From CATQHQ01 sp965243805 (GTDB lineage Bacteria > Gemmatimonadota > Gemmatimonadetes > Longimicrobiales > Gaopeijiaceae): 64,000 nt of DNA. The stretch lies in NCBI GenBank assembly GCA_965243805.1, contig OZ251577.1, positions 3,224,001 through 3,288,000 on the forward strand, given 5' to 3'. The position numbers and the translations under genes are program-made. The notes beneath the pieces were generated by a model. The model searched no databases. It saw only the letters and a list, made by a program, of their open reading frames with translations, and was not told the origin of the DNA. Positions 10,948-19,907 of this stretch are shown one piece after another. Numbering within the stretch: the stretch's first letter is position 1; each line of letters starts with the position of its first letter.

Positions 10948-11577
10948 ATGGCCTACATCCGACACGTTGCGCCCGAGGAAGAGGGACCGGAGATGGCGGC
11001 GCTCCGGGAGCGCTTCGCCGGACCCGCGGGGCTGGACCACATCCTGGCCGTCCACGCCCTCAACCCGCCCTCGCTGGAGCACCACTACCGCCTGTACCGC
11101 CATCTCATGCGCGGGCCGTCTCCCCTCTCGCCGGCGCAACGGGAGATGATCGCCGTCGCCGTATCCGCCGAGAACGACTGCTTCTACTGAATCAACCACC
11201 ACGGAGCGGGACTCCGTCGACTCGCGGGACTAGAACTGGCGCAGGCGCTGGCCAGGGGACGCCGACCCGCCGACATGAGCGGACGGGACGCGGCCATGCT
11301 CGAGTACGCCGTCAAGCTGACCCGCGACCCCGGCGGCATGACCAAGGCCGACGCGGAGGCTCTTCGCGACGCGGGCTTCGACGACGCGGCGATCCTGGAC
11401 ATCTGCCAAGTGACGGCCTACTACGCCTACGTGAACCGACTGGCCGACGGCCTGGGGGTCGAGTTGGAGCAGTACTGGCGCCCGGAGGACTTGACGTTGC
11501 CCTGGGACGAGTTCGAGGCGATTCGAGCCCGCCGGAGGGCGTCGCAGGCGGCCCGCGCACGACCCGCGCCCTCGTGA
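10948..11577 (+). CDS. AhpD-family peroxidase-related protein, candidate selenoprotein (TGA at 11188-11190 as Sec)
   Basis: Read through one in-frame TGA, this is a continuous 209-residue AhpD/carboxymuconolactone-decarboxylase-like protein. The TGA is codon 81 in C78-F-Y-U81-I-N-H-H85. In family members this motif reads CxxCxxxH; the second Cys is the reactive thiol and the His four residues on relays protons. Both halves match the family: N-terminal HALNPPSLEHHYRLY, and C-terminal LTRDPGGMT, ILDICQVTAYYAYVNRLADGLGVELE. No other stop occurs in the frame, and codon use is uniform. A hairpin starts 10 nt after the TGA. The normal stop overlaps the hutH GTG by 4 nt. The likely role is thiol- or selenol-based peroxide reduction. 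The alternative is a nonsense-mutated pseudogene, or an 80-residue truncated product. No sel genes are in the window. Confidence 0.75.
11201..11217 (+). promoter_or_regulatory. Candidate bacterial SECIS hairpin
   Basis: ACGGAG-CGGGA-CTCCGT forms a perfect 6-bp stem with a 5-nt loop containing GGG. It begins 10 nt after the in-frame TGA of the AhpD-like gene. Bacterial SelB-binding elements lie directly downstream of the UGA, within the coding region, and present G residues in a small apical loop. The size and spacing here fit that layout. Confidence 0.65.
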
Positions 11578-13112
11578 TCGTCCTCGACGGCCACGGCCTC
11601 ACGCTCGCCCAGATCGAAGCGGCGGCGTGCCAGCGGGTCCCCGTCCGCATTCGCGAGGACGCGATGACCCGGGTGCGCCACTCCCGCGCGACGCTGGAAC
11701 GCCTGCTCCGCGCGGGCCAGCCAGTGTACGGAGTCACTACCGGGTTCGGACGGCTGGCCGAGACGACCGTCGCCCCCGACGACCGGCAGGCCCTGCAGCG
11801 CAACCTGGTGCGCAGCCACGCGGCCGGGGTCGGCCGCCCCCTCCCCGTGCCCGAAGTGCGGGCGGTGCTTCTCCTGCGCGCCAACGCCCTGGTCCGAGGC
11901 CACTCGGGCGTCCGTCCGGTGGTGGTGGAGCGGCTGGTGGAGATGCTCAACCGGGGCGTGCACCCGGTCGTGCCCGAGATCGGATCGGTGGGCGCCAGCG
12001 GCGACTTGGCCCCCCTGGCCCACGTGGCGCTCGCGCTGATCGGCGAAGGACGCGCGCTGGCGGCGAACGGACTCGAGGCCGACGCGGCCCACGTTCTGGC
12101 CGAGGCCGGCATCCCGCCCCTGGAGCTGGCGGAGAAGGAAGGACTCGCCCTCGTCAACGGCACCCAGGCCACGACCGCCGTGGGCGCACTGGCGCTGCGA
12201 CGCTTTACCAGGGCTTTGGACGCGGCGGATGTGGCCGGCGCCGCCAGCGTGGAGGGCCTCCGTGGAACGCCCGACGCCTTCCGCCCCGAGGTCCAGGCGG
12301 TTCGCCCCCATCCGGGACAGGCCGCCAGTGCCGCTCGCCTGTGGTCGTTGCTCCTGGATTCGGAGATCCGCGAGTCCCACCGCGAAGGCGACCCCAGGGT
12401 CCAGGACGCCTATTCGCTCCGCTGCATGCCGCAGGTCCACGGAGCCGCCCGTGACGCGCTGGAGTACGCGTCGCGGATCGTCGCCACCGAAGCCAACTCC
12501 ACCACCGACAACCCACTGGTGCTCCCCGACGCGATCATCAGCGGCGGCAACTTCCACGCCCAGATCGTCGCCCAATGTCTGGACTTGGCGGCGATCGCCG
12601 CCGCCGACGTGGCCTCGATCTCCGAACGTCGCACCGATCGTCTCCTGAACCCCGACCTTTCGGGGCTGCCCGCCTTCCTCGCGCGTCGCCCCGGCCTCTG
12701 CTCCGGCTTCATGATCGCCCACGTGGCCGCCGCCGACGCCCTCTCCGAGATGCGCGTCCTGGCATCGCCGGCCAGCGTGGACTCGGTGCCCACCAGCGCT
12801 TCTCGGGAGGATCACGTCTCCATGGGAATGGCGGCGGCCCGCAAGTTCCGCCGGAGCGTGGAGCTGCTGGAGACGGTGCTGGCCGTGGAACTCCTTTGCG
12901 CCGCCCAGGCCGTCGAGTTCCACCGCCCCCTGCGGGCCGGACGCGGGGTGGAGGCCGCCGTGAAGGCGGTGCGTCGCCAGGTGCCGCCCCTGGACGAGGA
13001 CCGACCGCTGGCCGACGACATCGCCGCCGTGGCCGCGATCCTCCGCGAAGGCGGGCTCGCCCTTGATCCCATCCCAGGGACCATCCCAGGGAGCCATGGA
13101 GACGCCCCATGA
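11574..13112 (+). CDS. hutH: Histidine ammonia-lyase
   Basis: This enzyme deaminates histidine to urocanate, the first step of histidine degradation. The 512 residues include the MIO-forming triad Ala141-Ser142-Gly143 in GSVGASGDLAPLAH, the entry motif YGVTTGFG (about 52-59) and the downstream NGTQATTA and EANSTTDNPL segments. Length is typical. The GTG start overlaps the AhpD-like stop by 4 nt, and the end overlaps the hutU ATG by 4 nt, so the three genes look translationally coupled. Confidence 0.97.
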   Translation: MIVLDGHGLTLAQIEAAACQRVPVRIREDAMTRVRHSRATLERLLRAGQPVYGVTTGFGRLAETTVAPDDRQALQRNLVRSHAAGVGRPLPVPEVRAVLLLRANALVRGHSGVRPVVVERLVEMLNRGVHPVVPEIGSVGASGDLAPLAHVALALIGEGRALAANGLEADAAHVLAEAGIPPLELAEKEGLALVNGTQATTAVGALALRRFTRALDAADVAGAASVEGLRGTPDAFRPEVQAVRPHPGQAASAARLWSLLLDSEIRESHREGDPRVQDAYSLRCMPQVHGAARDALEYASRIVATEANSTTDNPLVLPDAIISGGNFHAQIVAQCLDLAAIAAADVASISERRTDRLLNPDLSGLPAFLARRPGLCSGFMIAHVAAADALSEMRVLASPASVDSVPTSASREDHVSMGMAAARKFRRSVELLETVLAVELLCAAQAVEFHRPLRAGRGVEAAVKAVRRQVPPLDEDRPLADDIAAVAAILREGGLALDPIPGTIPGSHGDAP

Positions 13113-14788
13113 CCAAGCAAGCCCCGAGCGCCCGTGCAACTCCCCCGCGCACCGTCCGCGCCCCACGCGGTCCCGAGCTCCGTTGCAAGGGCTGGACCCA
13201 AGAGGCGGCGCTTCGGATGCTCATGAACAACCTGGACCCGGAGGTGGCCGAGAACCCCGACGAACTGGTCGTCTACGGGGGAACCGGGAAGGCCGCCCGC
13301 AACTGGGCCGCCTTCGACGCCATCGTCGCCTCGCTGCAGGAGCTGGAGGACGACGAGACGCTGCTGATCCAGTCCGGCAAGCCCGTCGCCGTCTTCCGCA
13401 CCCACCGCCACGCGCCCCGAGTCCTCATCGCCAACGCCAACCTGGTGGGCCGGTGGGCGACTTGGGACCACTTCCACGAGCTGGAGCGCGCCGGCCTGAC
13501 GATGTACGGCCAGATGACCGCAGGCTCGTGGATCTACATCGGCACCCAGGGCATCCTCCAGGGGACGTACGAGACCTTTGGCGCTATGGCCCAGGCCCAC
13601 TTCGGCGGCTCGCTGGCGGGCCGATGGATCCTCACCGGCGGGATGGGCGGAATGGGAGGCGCCCAGCCCCTCGCCGCGACGATGAACGGTGCCGCCGCAC
13701 TGGTGGTGGAGGTGGACCCGCAGCGCATCCGTCGGCGGATCGAGACCCGCTACTGCGACCGCATGACCGCCGACCTGGACGAAGCCCTGCGGTGGATCGA
13801 GGCGGCGACCCGGGAGCGCCGGCCCTTGTCCGTGGGGCTGGAGGGCAACTGCGCCCAGGTGCTCCCCGCGCTGCTGGAGCGCGGCGTCGCGCCCGATGTG
13901 GTGACCGACCAGACCTCGGCGCACGACCCCTTCAGCTACGTTCCGGCAGGGCTGACTGTGGAGCAGGCGGCGGAGTTGCGGACGCGAGACCCGGCCGAGT
14001 ACCGCCAGCGTTCCCTCTCGTCGATCCGAACGCACTGCGAGGCGATCGTCGAGATGTCGCGCCGAGGCGCCGTGGCCGTGGATTACGGCAACAACCTGCG
14101 GGGCTACGCCAAGGAAGCGGGCTTCGAGGACGCCTTTTCGTACCCCGGGTTCGTGCCGGCGTATGTGCGACCGCTGTTCTGCCAGGGGAAGGGACCGTTC
14201 CGCTGGGCTGCCCTCTCCGGCGACCCTGCCGACATCCAACGGACCGACGACTTGGTGCTGGAGATGTTCCCTCGCGACGAGCACCTCTGCCGATGGATCC
14301 GCATGGCCAGGGAACAGATCGCGTTCCAGGGGCTCCCGGCCCGGATCTGCTGGCTGGGGCAGGGGGAGCGGGCGCGCTTCGGCTTGGCCGTCAACGACTT
14401 GGTGGCCCGCGGCGAGGTCGGCGCGCCAATCGTCATGGGACGCGACCACCTGGACACGGGCTCGGTGGCGTCCCCATACCGGGAGACGGAGGCGATGCGC
14501 GACGGAACCGACGCGGTGGCCGACTGGCCAGTCCTCAACGCGCTGCTCAACACCGCCTCGGGCGCCAGCTGGGTGTCGTTCCACCACGGCGGCGGCGTCG
14601 GCATCGGCGACTCGCTCCACGCGGGACAGGTCTTGGTCGCCGACGGAACCCCGGAGATGGCTGCCCGCATCCAGCGCGTCCTGACCAACGACCCGGGAAT
14701 CGGCGTCGCCCGCCACGCCGACGCGGGCTACGAGGACGCGATCGCCACCGCTCGAGCCGCTGGCATCAAGCTTCCGATGCGCGGGTAG
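13109..14788 (+). CDS. hutU: Urocanate hydratase
   Basis: The enzyme converts urocanate to imidazolonepropionate using tightly bound NAD. The 559-residue product contains the Gly-rich NAD site GGMGGMGGAQPLA (about 172-184), YCDRM, DQTSAHDP, and the C-terminal HHGGGVGIG-HAG block near the active site. The short N-terminal extension before ELRCKGWTQEAALRML is basic and probably disordered. It overlaps hutH by 4 nt. The next gene, hutF, converges on it. Confidence 0.97.
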   Translation: MTKQAPSARATPPRTVRAPRGPELRCKGWTQEAALRMLMNNLDPEVAENPDELVVYGGTGKAARNWAAFDAIVASLQELEDDETLLIQSGKPVAVFRTHRHAPRVLIANANLVGRWATWDHFHELERAGLTMYGQMTAGSWIYIGTQGILQGTYETFGAMAQAHFGGSLAGRWILTGGMGGMGGAQPLAATMNGAAALVVEVDPQRIRRRIETRYCDRMTADLDEALRWIEAATRERRPLSVGLEGNCAQVLPALLERGVAPDVVTDQTSAHDPFSYVPAGLTVEQAAELRTRDPAEYRQRSLSSIRTHCEAIVEMSRRGAVAVDYGNNLRGYAKEAGFEDAFSYPGFVPAYVRPLFCQGKGPFRWAALSGDPADIQRTDDLVLEMFPRDEHLCRWIRMAREQIAFQGLPARICWLGQGERARFGLAVNDLVARGEVGAPIVMGRDHLDTGSVASPYRETEAMRDGTDAVADWPVLNALLNTASGASWVSFHHGGGVGIGDSLHAGQVLVADGTPEMAARIQRVLTNDPGIGVARHADAGYEDAIATARAAGIKLPMRG

Positions 14789-14831
14789 TTGCTCCGTGCC
14801 GAGCTGGAGTGCCTGATCGGGATCAACAACG

Positions 14832-14945
14832 ATGGCGAAGTCGAGTACTAGCACCGCCGAGAAGGTTGCGAGGTACCGTCGCCGAGCCCGGTGCGCGGTG
14901 ATCGCCGGCGTCCTGTTGGTGACGATTGGCGAGGAGCCGGTTTAG
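14832..14945 (+). CDS. Possible small protein of 37 residues
   Basis: A short frame between hutU and hutF reads as a basic N-terminal half (AEKVARYRRRAR) followed by a hydrophobic stretch and overlaps the hutF stop by 4 nt. The start resembles short antitoxin-like proteins, but no partner is present. It may be a gene remnant or chance. The 153-bp gap holds nothing else recognisable. Confidence 0.2.
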   Translation: MAKSSTSTAEKVARYRRRARCAVIAGVLLVTIGEEPV

Positions 14946-16612
14946 GTCGGACCCAGCCGTTTCGCACTCTCCCGGAAGGCCCGCGCGATCTCTTCCTCCC
15001 GGGGATGCCGACCGTCCTCGATCACCCGGACGCCGCCCACAAAGACGTGCCGCACGGGACTCTCCGTTCCCGAGAACACCCACGAGTCCAGCACGGTGCG
15101 CTCGCCTCGCCCGGCCAGTGCCGGGTGGTCCGCATCCAGGACCACGAAGTCGGCGCGACCTCCCGGGGCCACTTGGCCGCCGTCCCACCCCAGCGCCCGG
15201 CCACCGTCCCGCCATGCGTGGGCCAGCAGTGCGCCGCCGGTGCCGTCCAGGGCGTTGCCGGCCCCGTCCAGGGCGTCGCTGCGGCCATCTAGTGAGCCGC
15301 CGGTGCCGTCCAGGGCGTCGACGCGTCCCGCATCCAGCGAGGCCGCGGACGGCAGCACGCTCCGAGTGCGCCAGGCGAGCCGTTGGCCGTACTCCAGGAT
15401 CCGAAGCTCCTCCACGGGACTGCGGGAGACGTGACTGTCGCTGCCGATCCCGAACCTCCCGCCATGCGCCGCGAAACGTCCCAGGGGGAAGAGTCCATCG
15501 CCCAAGTTGGCCTCGGTGGACGGGCAGAGACCGACGACGGCTCCGCTGCCGGCGATTCCCCGAACCTCGGCTTTGGTCACCCGAGTGGCGTGGACTAGGC
15601 ACCAGCGTTCATTCACGGGCGCATTGTTCAGCAACCACTCCACGGGACGAGCCCCCCAAGCCGCCAAGCACTCCTCTACCTCCCGCTGCTGCTCGGCGAT
15701 GTGGAGGTGCACGGGTGACCGCGCCCTGCTCGGTCGGCCATCCACGAAGTCGGCAATCCGAGCGAATGACTCTCGGGACACGGCTCGCAGGCTGTGCACC
15801 GCCCACCCCAAGCCCCGATGCGCGCTGGACCGACTCGCCCCGTCCTGCCTTGATCCGCCGCCGTCGCGCCCCGATCCGCCGCCGTCGCGCCCCGATCCGC
15901 TGCTGTCGCGCCTTGATCCGTCGCGCCCCGATCCGCGGAACTCGGGCTCCATCGCCTCGCAGATCCGCCGTGCGCCGTCCAAGTCCATGCGGAAGCGCAG
16001 TTGCCCGCCCGACAGCGGCTCCCCGCCGAAGCCCCCGGTCTCGTAGACGACGGGCATGTGCACCAACCCAATCCCGGCAGCGTCGGCGGCGCGAGCGATG
16101 CGGCGACTGGTCTCGGCCTCGTCGTCGTAGCTTCCGCCGCCGGGCGGGTGGTGCAGGTAGTGAAACTCACCCACGCAGACGAACCCCGCCTTCAACATCT
16201 CCACGTACAGCTGGGCCGCGACCGCCTCCATGTCGTCGGGCGACAGCCTCTCCAGGAAGGCGTACATCACCCGGCGCCACCGCCAGAACGAGCTGGCTGT
16301 CGGCTCGGCCCGCCCTCTCCCCGCCGTGCGCTCGGTCCGCCGTCCCCCCTCCGCCAAACCCGCCATCGCCCGCTGGAAGGCGTGGCTGTGCACGTTCGGC
16401 ACGCCCGGCACCGTCCATCCGGTCACGTGCTCGCCCCCCGAGCCTGTCTCGCCCGGCGCAATCGACGCGATACGCCCTTCCTCGTTCACGACGACGCAGA
16501 CGTCGCGCTGCCACTGGTCGCCCACCAGCAGCCGTTCGAAGCGGAGGACCGAGCGCGTCACGGCCCTACCGGCCTGCACCTCGCGGGAACCGCTTCCAGC
16601 GTTCACGTTCAT
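14942..16612 (-). CDS. hutF: Formimidoylglutamate deiminase
   Basis: HutF is an amidohydrolase that turns N-formimino-glutamate into N-formyl-glutamate, the fourth step of the five-step histidine pathway. Visible metal-site motifs are NVHSHAFQRAMAG, HLHIAEQQREVEEC and GSDSHVSRSPVEEL. At 556 residues it is about 100 longer than usual. The excess comes mainly from two repeat-encoded insertions, SGRDG-type (near residues 225-265) and LDGxG-type (near 425-465). I chose the ATG at 16612; an upstream ATG at 16690 would add an Arg-rich leader. It converges on hutU and diverges from hutI. The deformylase (hutG) expected next in the pathway is not in the window. Confidence 0.92.
   Translation of the reverse strand: MNVNAGSGSREVQAGRAVTRSVLRFERLLVGDQWQRDVCVVVNEEGRIASIAPGETGSGGEHVTGWTVPGVPNVHSHAFQRAMAGLAEGGRRTERTAGRGRAEPTASSFWRWRRVMYAFLERLSPDDMEAVAAQLYVEMLKAGFVCVGEFHYLHHPPGGGSYDDEAETSRRIARAADAAGIGLVHMPVVYETGGFGGEPLSGGQLRFRMDLDGARRICEAMEPEFRGSGRDGSRRDSSGSGRDGGGSGRDGGGSRQDGASRSSAHRGLGWAVHSLRAVSRESFARIADFVDGRPSRARSPVHLHIAEQQREVEECLAAWGARPVEWLLNNAPVNERWCLVHATRVTKAEVRGIAGSGAVVGLCPSTEANLGDGLFPLGRFAAHGGRFGIGSDSHVSRSPVEELRILEYGQRLAWRTRSVLPSAASLDAGRVDALDGTGGSLDGRSDALDGAGNALDGTGGALLAHAWRDGGRALGWDGGQVAPGGRADFVVLDADHPALAGRGERTVLDSWVFSGTESPVRHVFVGGVRVIEDGRHPREEEIARAFRESAKRLGPT
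15236..15320. repeat. Degenerate tandem repeat in hutF (LDGxG insertion)
   Basis: GCCGTCCAGGGCGT and close variants recur several times with in-frame spacing. They encode the ALDGTGG/ALDGAGN type insertion in HutF. Confidence 0.7.
15847..15937. repeat. 21-bp tandem repeats in hutF (SGRDGG insertion)
   Basis: The 21-bp unit CGCGCCCCGATCCGCCGCCGT occurs in about four intact or shortened copies and encodes the Gly/Arg/Asp-rich insertion of HutF. Confidence 0.8.
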
Positions 16613-16747
16613 GGTCTGGAAGCTACACGGGCGAACGAACCGTCGTTGCCGCCGTGCGAACCGCCGCCGCGCGAACCGCTGCCCCGCCAACCGTCACCCC
16701 GCGAACCGTCACCCCACGAAACCTCCACCATCCAGGAGCCCCGACGC

Positions 16748-17995
16748 TTGACCAGCCCGCTGTGGGACAGACTCTGGATCGACGTCAACCTGGCGACGAT
16801 GGCCGACCACTCCCTGGGTGCGATCACGGACGGCGCGGTGGCCGTTGCCGATGGCCGGATCGCATGGGTCGGCAAGGCGTCGGCCCTCCCCGCGTCTGCT
16901 TCCGCTCGCGAGACGCTGCGGGGCAACGGGGCGTGGATGACGCCGGGGCTGATCGACTGCCACACCCACCTGGTCTTCGGCGCGGATCGAGTGGACGAGT
17001 TTCGGCGCCGGCTTCACGGCGAGTCGTACGAGGAGATTGCGCGTGCGGGCGGCGGCATCTGGTCGACCGTCCAGGCCACTCGCCGCGCCTCCGTGGCCGA
17101 ACTGGCTGCGACCGCCGCCGCCAGGGCCAGGGAGCTCATGGGATGGGGGGTCACCACCGTCGAGATCAAGTCCGGCTACGGCCTGGATGTGGCGACCGAA
17201 CTGAAGATGCTGGAGGCCGCCGCCGCAGTGGGTCGTGCGCTTCCCATCGACGTCAGCCCAACCCTCCTCGCCGCCCACGCCATTCCACCCGATTTCGCCG
17301 GACGCCGCGGCGAGTACGTCCGCCATGTGGTTCGGACGATCGTGCCGGCCGCTCTGGAGCAGGGAATCGCCACCGCCGTGGACGCGTTCTGCGAAGGCAT
17401 CGCCTTCTCGCCGGAGGAGGCGCAGGCGGTCCTGCGAGCTGGCATCGCCGGCGGGCTCCACGGCCGACTTCACGCGGACCAGCTGTCGGACACCGGCGGA
17501 GGCTCGCTGGCGGCGTCGGTCGGTGCTCGTTCGGCGGATCACCTGGAATACCTGTCTTCCGCCGGCGTCGCGGCGATGGCCGCTACGGGGGTGACGGCGA
17601 CGTTGCTGCCGGGAGCGGCCTACACGCTGGGCGCCCGTCGCATGCCTCCCGTGGACGCCCTGCGCCGAGCCGGGGTCCCGCTGGCCGTAGCCACCGACGC
17701 CAACCCGGGCTCGTCCCCGATCACACACGTAGGAATGATCCTCAACTTGGCGTGCGTGCTCTTCGGGCTTACCCCGGAAGAGGCGTTGCGGGGGTTCACC
17801 GTCGCCGCAGCCCAGGTGCTGGCCTTGGAAGAAGACCGAGGAACGCTGGCGCCCGGGATGCGGGCAGACATGGCCCTTTGGAACGTTCGGGACCCAGCGA
17901 CGCTCTGCTACTGGGTGGGCCGAAGCCCGCTGGTGTCCCTGATCAAGGACGGCGACCCTGTAATCAAGGACGGCGAGCCCGTCACGCAGCCGTAG
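16748..17995 (+). CDS. hutI: Imidazolonepropionase
   Basis: HutI opens the imidazolone ring to give formimino-glutamate, the third Hut step. The 415 residues show the metal-binding D70-C-H72-T-H74, EIKSGYGL, the catalytic region LHADQLSD, and TDANPGSSP near the C-terminus. The TTG at 16748 is used because it places LWIDVNLATM at the N-terminus as in other HutI proteins. No ATG precedes that region in frame without crossing the hutF promoter. The last residues carry a small tandem repeat (IKDGDPV/IKDGEPV). It diverges from hutF across a 135-bp region with repeated CGCGAACCG words, which must hold both promoters. Confidence 0.95.
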   Translation: MTSPLWDRLWIDVNLATMADHSLGAITDGAVAVADGRIAWVGKASALPASASARETLRGNGAWMTPGLIDCHTHLVFGADRVDEFRRRLHGESYEEIARAGGGIWSTVQATRRASVAELAATAAARARELMGWGVTTVEIKSGYGLDVATELKMLEAAAAVGRALPIDVSPTLLAAHAIPPDFAGRRGEYVRHVVRTIVPAALEQGIATAVDAFCEGIAFSPEEAQAVLRAGIAGGLHGRLHADQLSDTGGGSLAASVGARSADHLEYLSSAGVAAMAATGVTATLLPGAAYTLGARRMPPVDALRRAGVPLAVATDANPGSSPITHVGMILNLACVLFGLTPEEALRGFTVAAAQVLALEEDRGTLAPGMRADMALWNVRDPATLCYWVGRSPLVSLIKDGDPVIKDGEPVTQP

Positions 17996-18055
17996 CGCAC
18001 GTCGCCGCCAGTTGGCCGGCAACGCCCCGTTGCGCCCAGTGCTGTCGATGCAGCG

Positions 18056-19285
18056 TCAGCCGCCGCGACGTCGCACCGGAGGCCGCTTGGCCTTCGGCTT
18101 GCCTCGGGGCGGTGGTCGCTGAGCCGGACGAGCTTTCGGCGCGGGCCGTCGTGCAGGCGCTGGCCGGACCTTCGGCGCGGGCCGTCTTTCAGGTGCTGGC
18201 CGGGCCTTGGGCGCGGCCCCAGGCCGACGGCTCGGTGCTGGACGCGCCGTCGGCTCGGGTCGGGACCGCACATCCGGCCGGGACCGCACATCTGGCCTCG
18301 TCCGCACGTCGGGCCTAGATCGCACGTTGGGTCTCGTCCGCGCTTCGGGCCTCCGCATGTCGGGCCTTGTCCGCACCGACGGGCGGGTTGGTGCTGCCGG
18401 GCGGGTACGGATCGTCGGGCGGGTTCGCGCCGTGGGCCGGGGCCGGATCGTCGGGCGCGCCGGGCGGGTTGTCGGGCGCGCCTGGTCTGGCGTGCGCGGC
18501 CTCGCCGAGGGCCGAGCCGTCGCGCCCGCGCCGACGCCGTTGCGGGGCCGAGCCTTTCGCGTGGACCCGCTGGCGGGGTTGGCCCGGTGCCCTTCGGGGC
18601 GGAGCATCTCCGTTCCGGCCGCTTCCCTCGGTACGGCCTTGGAGACCGGTCGCTCGGGACCGTTGTCCGTCACGTACACCCGTGGATCGACCTTGTACCT
18701 GGGACCGAAGAGGGGGGACCGGCGAGCGATCCGGCCAGCCCTTCCCCAGTAAGGATCGCGTACTGCAAATCGAGAACGATGGCCCCATCTAGGCCGGTAG
18801 CCGTAATCCCACCAACCCAGGTGAGCGTAATCCCATCCGTCCCGGTAGCCGTCCCAATAGCCGCCCCAGTGCCGACGGACCGGCCAGCCGAGACTGGCGC
18901 CAAAGCCGAAGCCGAAGCCGAAGCCGAAGGAGCGTCCCCACCACAGGCCCGGCGATTCGAGCCACCCACACCCGCTCCACGGACGATCCCACGGATCGAA
19001 CCAGAAGGGGTCGTGCCAGAAGGAGTCGTGCCCGTAGGGCGCATGGAAGTCGTCCCAGCATCCGCCGCTCGCGAACCTCGGATCGACCCGGTACCAGTGG
19101 CCGTGCACGCCGGCGTCCCAGTATCCGAGGGAGAAGCCCCACACCGAGTGGCCGAGTCCGGCGCCGGCAGCCATCCCGATTCCGGCCGACACGTGGTTGG
19201 CGACCTGGCCCACCGAGGGCTGCGGCACCGCTGCCGAAGCAAGCAGCGCGACGCCCGTCAGCAGCGTCCTCATCCCGTTCTTCAT
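18056..19285 (-). CDS. Secreted protein with aromatic Gly/Trp-rich head and Arg/Pro repeat tail
   Basis: The 409-residue product begins with a signal peptide (MKNGMRTLLTGVALLASAAV, cleavage near SVGQ). A Trp/Tyr/Gly/His-rich region follows (about 30-185, e.g. WHDPFWFDPWDRPW and a run of FG pairs). The last 170 residues are almost only Arg, Pro, Thr, Ala and Lys, with six-residue units such as RTRPDV and RSRPDV that arise from 18-bp DNA repeats. No enzyme motif is visible. A cell-surface, matrix or nucleic-acid-binding role is conceivable but unsupported. I preferred the ATG at 19285 over one 66 nt upstream because it starts the signal peptide. It converges on hutI. Confidence 0.55.
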   Translation of the reverse strand: MKNGMRTLLTGVALLASAAVPQPSVGQVANHVSAGIGMAAGAGLGHSVWGFSLGYWDAGVHGHWYRVDPRFASGGCWDDFHAPYGHDSFWHDPFWFDPWDRPWSGCGWLESPGLWWGRSFGFGFGFGFGASLGWPVRRHWGGYWDGYRDGWDYAHLGWWDYGYRPRWGHRSRFAVRDPYWGRAGRIARRSPLFGPRYKVDPRVYVTDNGPERPVSKAVPREAAGTEMLRPEGHRANPASGSTRKARPRNGVGAGATARPSARPRTPDQARPTTRPARPTIRPRPTARTRPTIRTRPAAPTRPSVRTRPDMRRPEARTRPNVRSRPDVRTRPDVRSRPDVRSRPEPTARPAPSRRPGAAPKARPAPERRPAPKVRPAPARRPAPKARPAQRPPPRGKPKAKRPPVRRRGG

Positions 19286-19907
19286 CCGATCAACCCTCCA
19301 CTCCACAGGTAGAAGCGACTCGCACCACATTGGAAGCGACTCGCACGCCAAAATCTACTGCAACAAACGTGCCAAGAGAACTAGGCTGGCCCCGCACCCA
19401 AAACCGAGCCCCGCTGTCCACTTCTTGCGACACCAAGCGAAGTAGATCGCTGACACTTGGTCACGGACGTGGACCTCGGGTGGCACCCCTCCGAAGCGAG
19501 ACTGGCCTCCTCTCCCCAACTACCATCAGTCAAGAGTTCCTCCGTTTTGGTAGCATTTTACCTCCATTCCTCCGTTTTACTACCAAAATGGAGGCAAACT
19601 CCCGGGAGACCCCCCCTACTACCCCTAGGGAAAGCCAGGTCGGCCCGTCCCCAACTTGGCCCGTCCCCCTTGCCAACTCGGCAAGGAAATGTCAACCTTC
19701 CTTCAACGCAGTAGCGCCGAGCCGGTGTGGACCCCCGGCGGTGCCCCCTCGGACCATCCGGTCCAAGTTCCACCGCTGTTCAATGGCAACTGTTGCGACT
19801 TCCCCGCGACCGTTGCGACCTCGTTGGCGCGGGGTCGGCCTGACGGCTGAACCCCGATTCGGACTTCAAATCAGTCAGCACCTCAGCCGGAGAAAGCGCA
19901 GAAGCTC
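19286..19907. other. Intergenic region upstream of rho
   Basis: These 622 bp hold no convincing gene. They contain the divergent upstream regions of the Arg/Pro-repeat protein and rho, a copy of a dispersed 65-bp hairpin repeat (19551-19616), an extra copy of its CCTCCGTTTTGGTAG half just before it, and short repeats of GGCCCGTCCCC near 19640-19670. A long leader before rho could serve autoregulation, but I see no defined structure. Confidence 0.5.
19551..19616. repeat. Dispersed 65-bp hairpin repeat, copy 1
   Basis: It starts TAGCATTTTACCTCCATTCC and matches the copy at 28337-28401 at all but five positions. The arms ATTTTACCTCCAT and ATGGAGGCAAA can pair around a CCTCCGTTTTACTACC centre. 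The core CTACCAAAATGGAGG resembles an operator half-site. Confidence 0.75.

Noticed and set aside
10948..11190. Reading the AhpD-like locus as two genes or a simple pseudogene
   Set aside because: The TGA falls exactly at the reactive Cys, no other lesion exists, and a hairpin follows. The selenocysteine reading explains more, although a pseudogene is not fully excluded.
14926..18318. Very long (1130-codon) open frame on the plus strand
   Set aside because: It is antisense to hutF and out of frame with hutI, has Arg/Pro/Ser-rich composition with no motif, and is explained by the lack of stops in GC-rich DNA.
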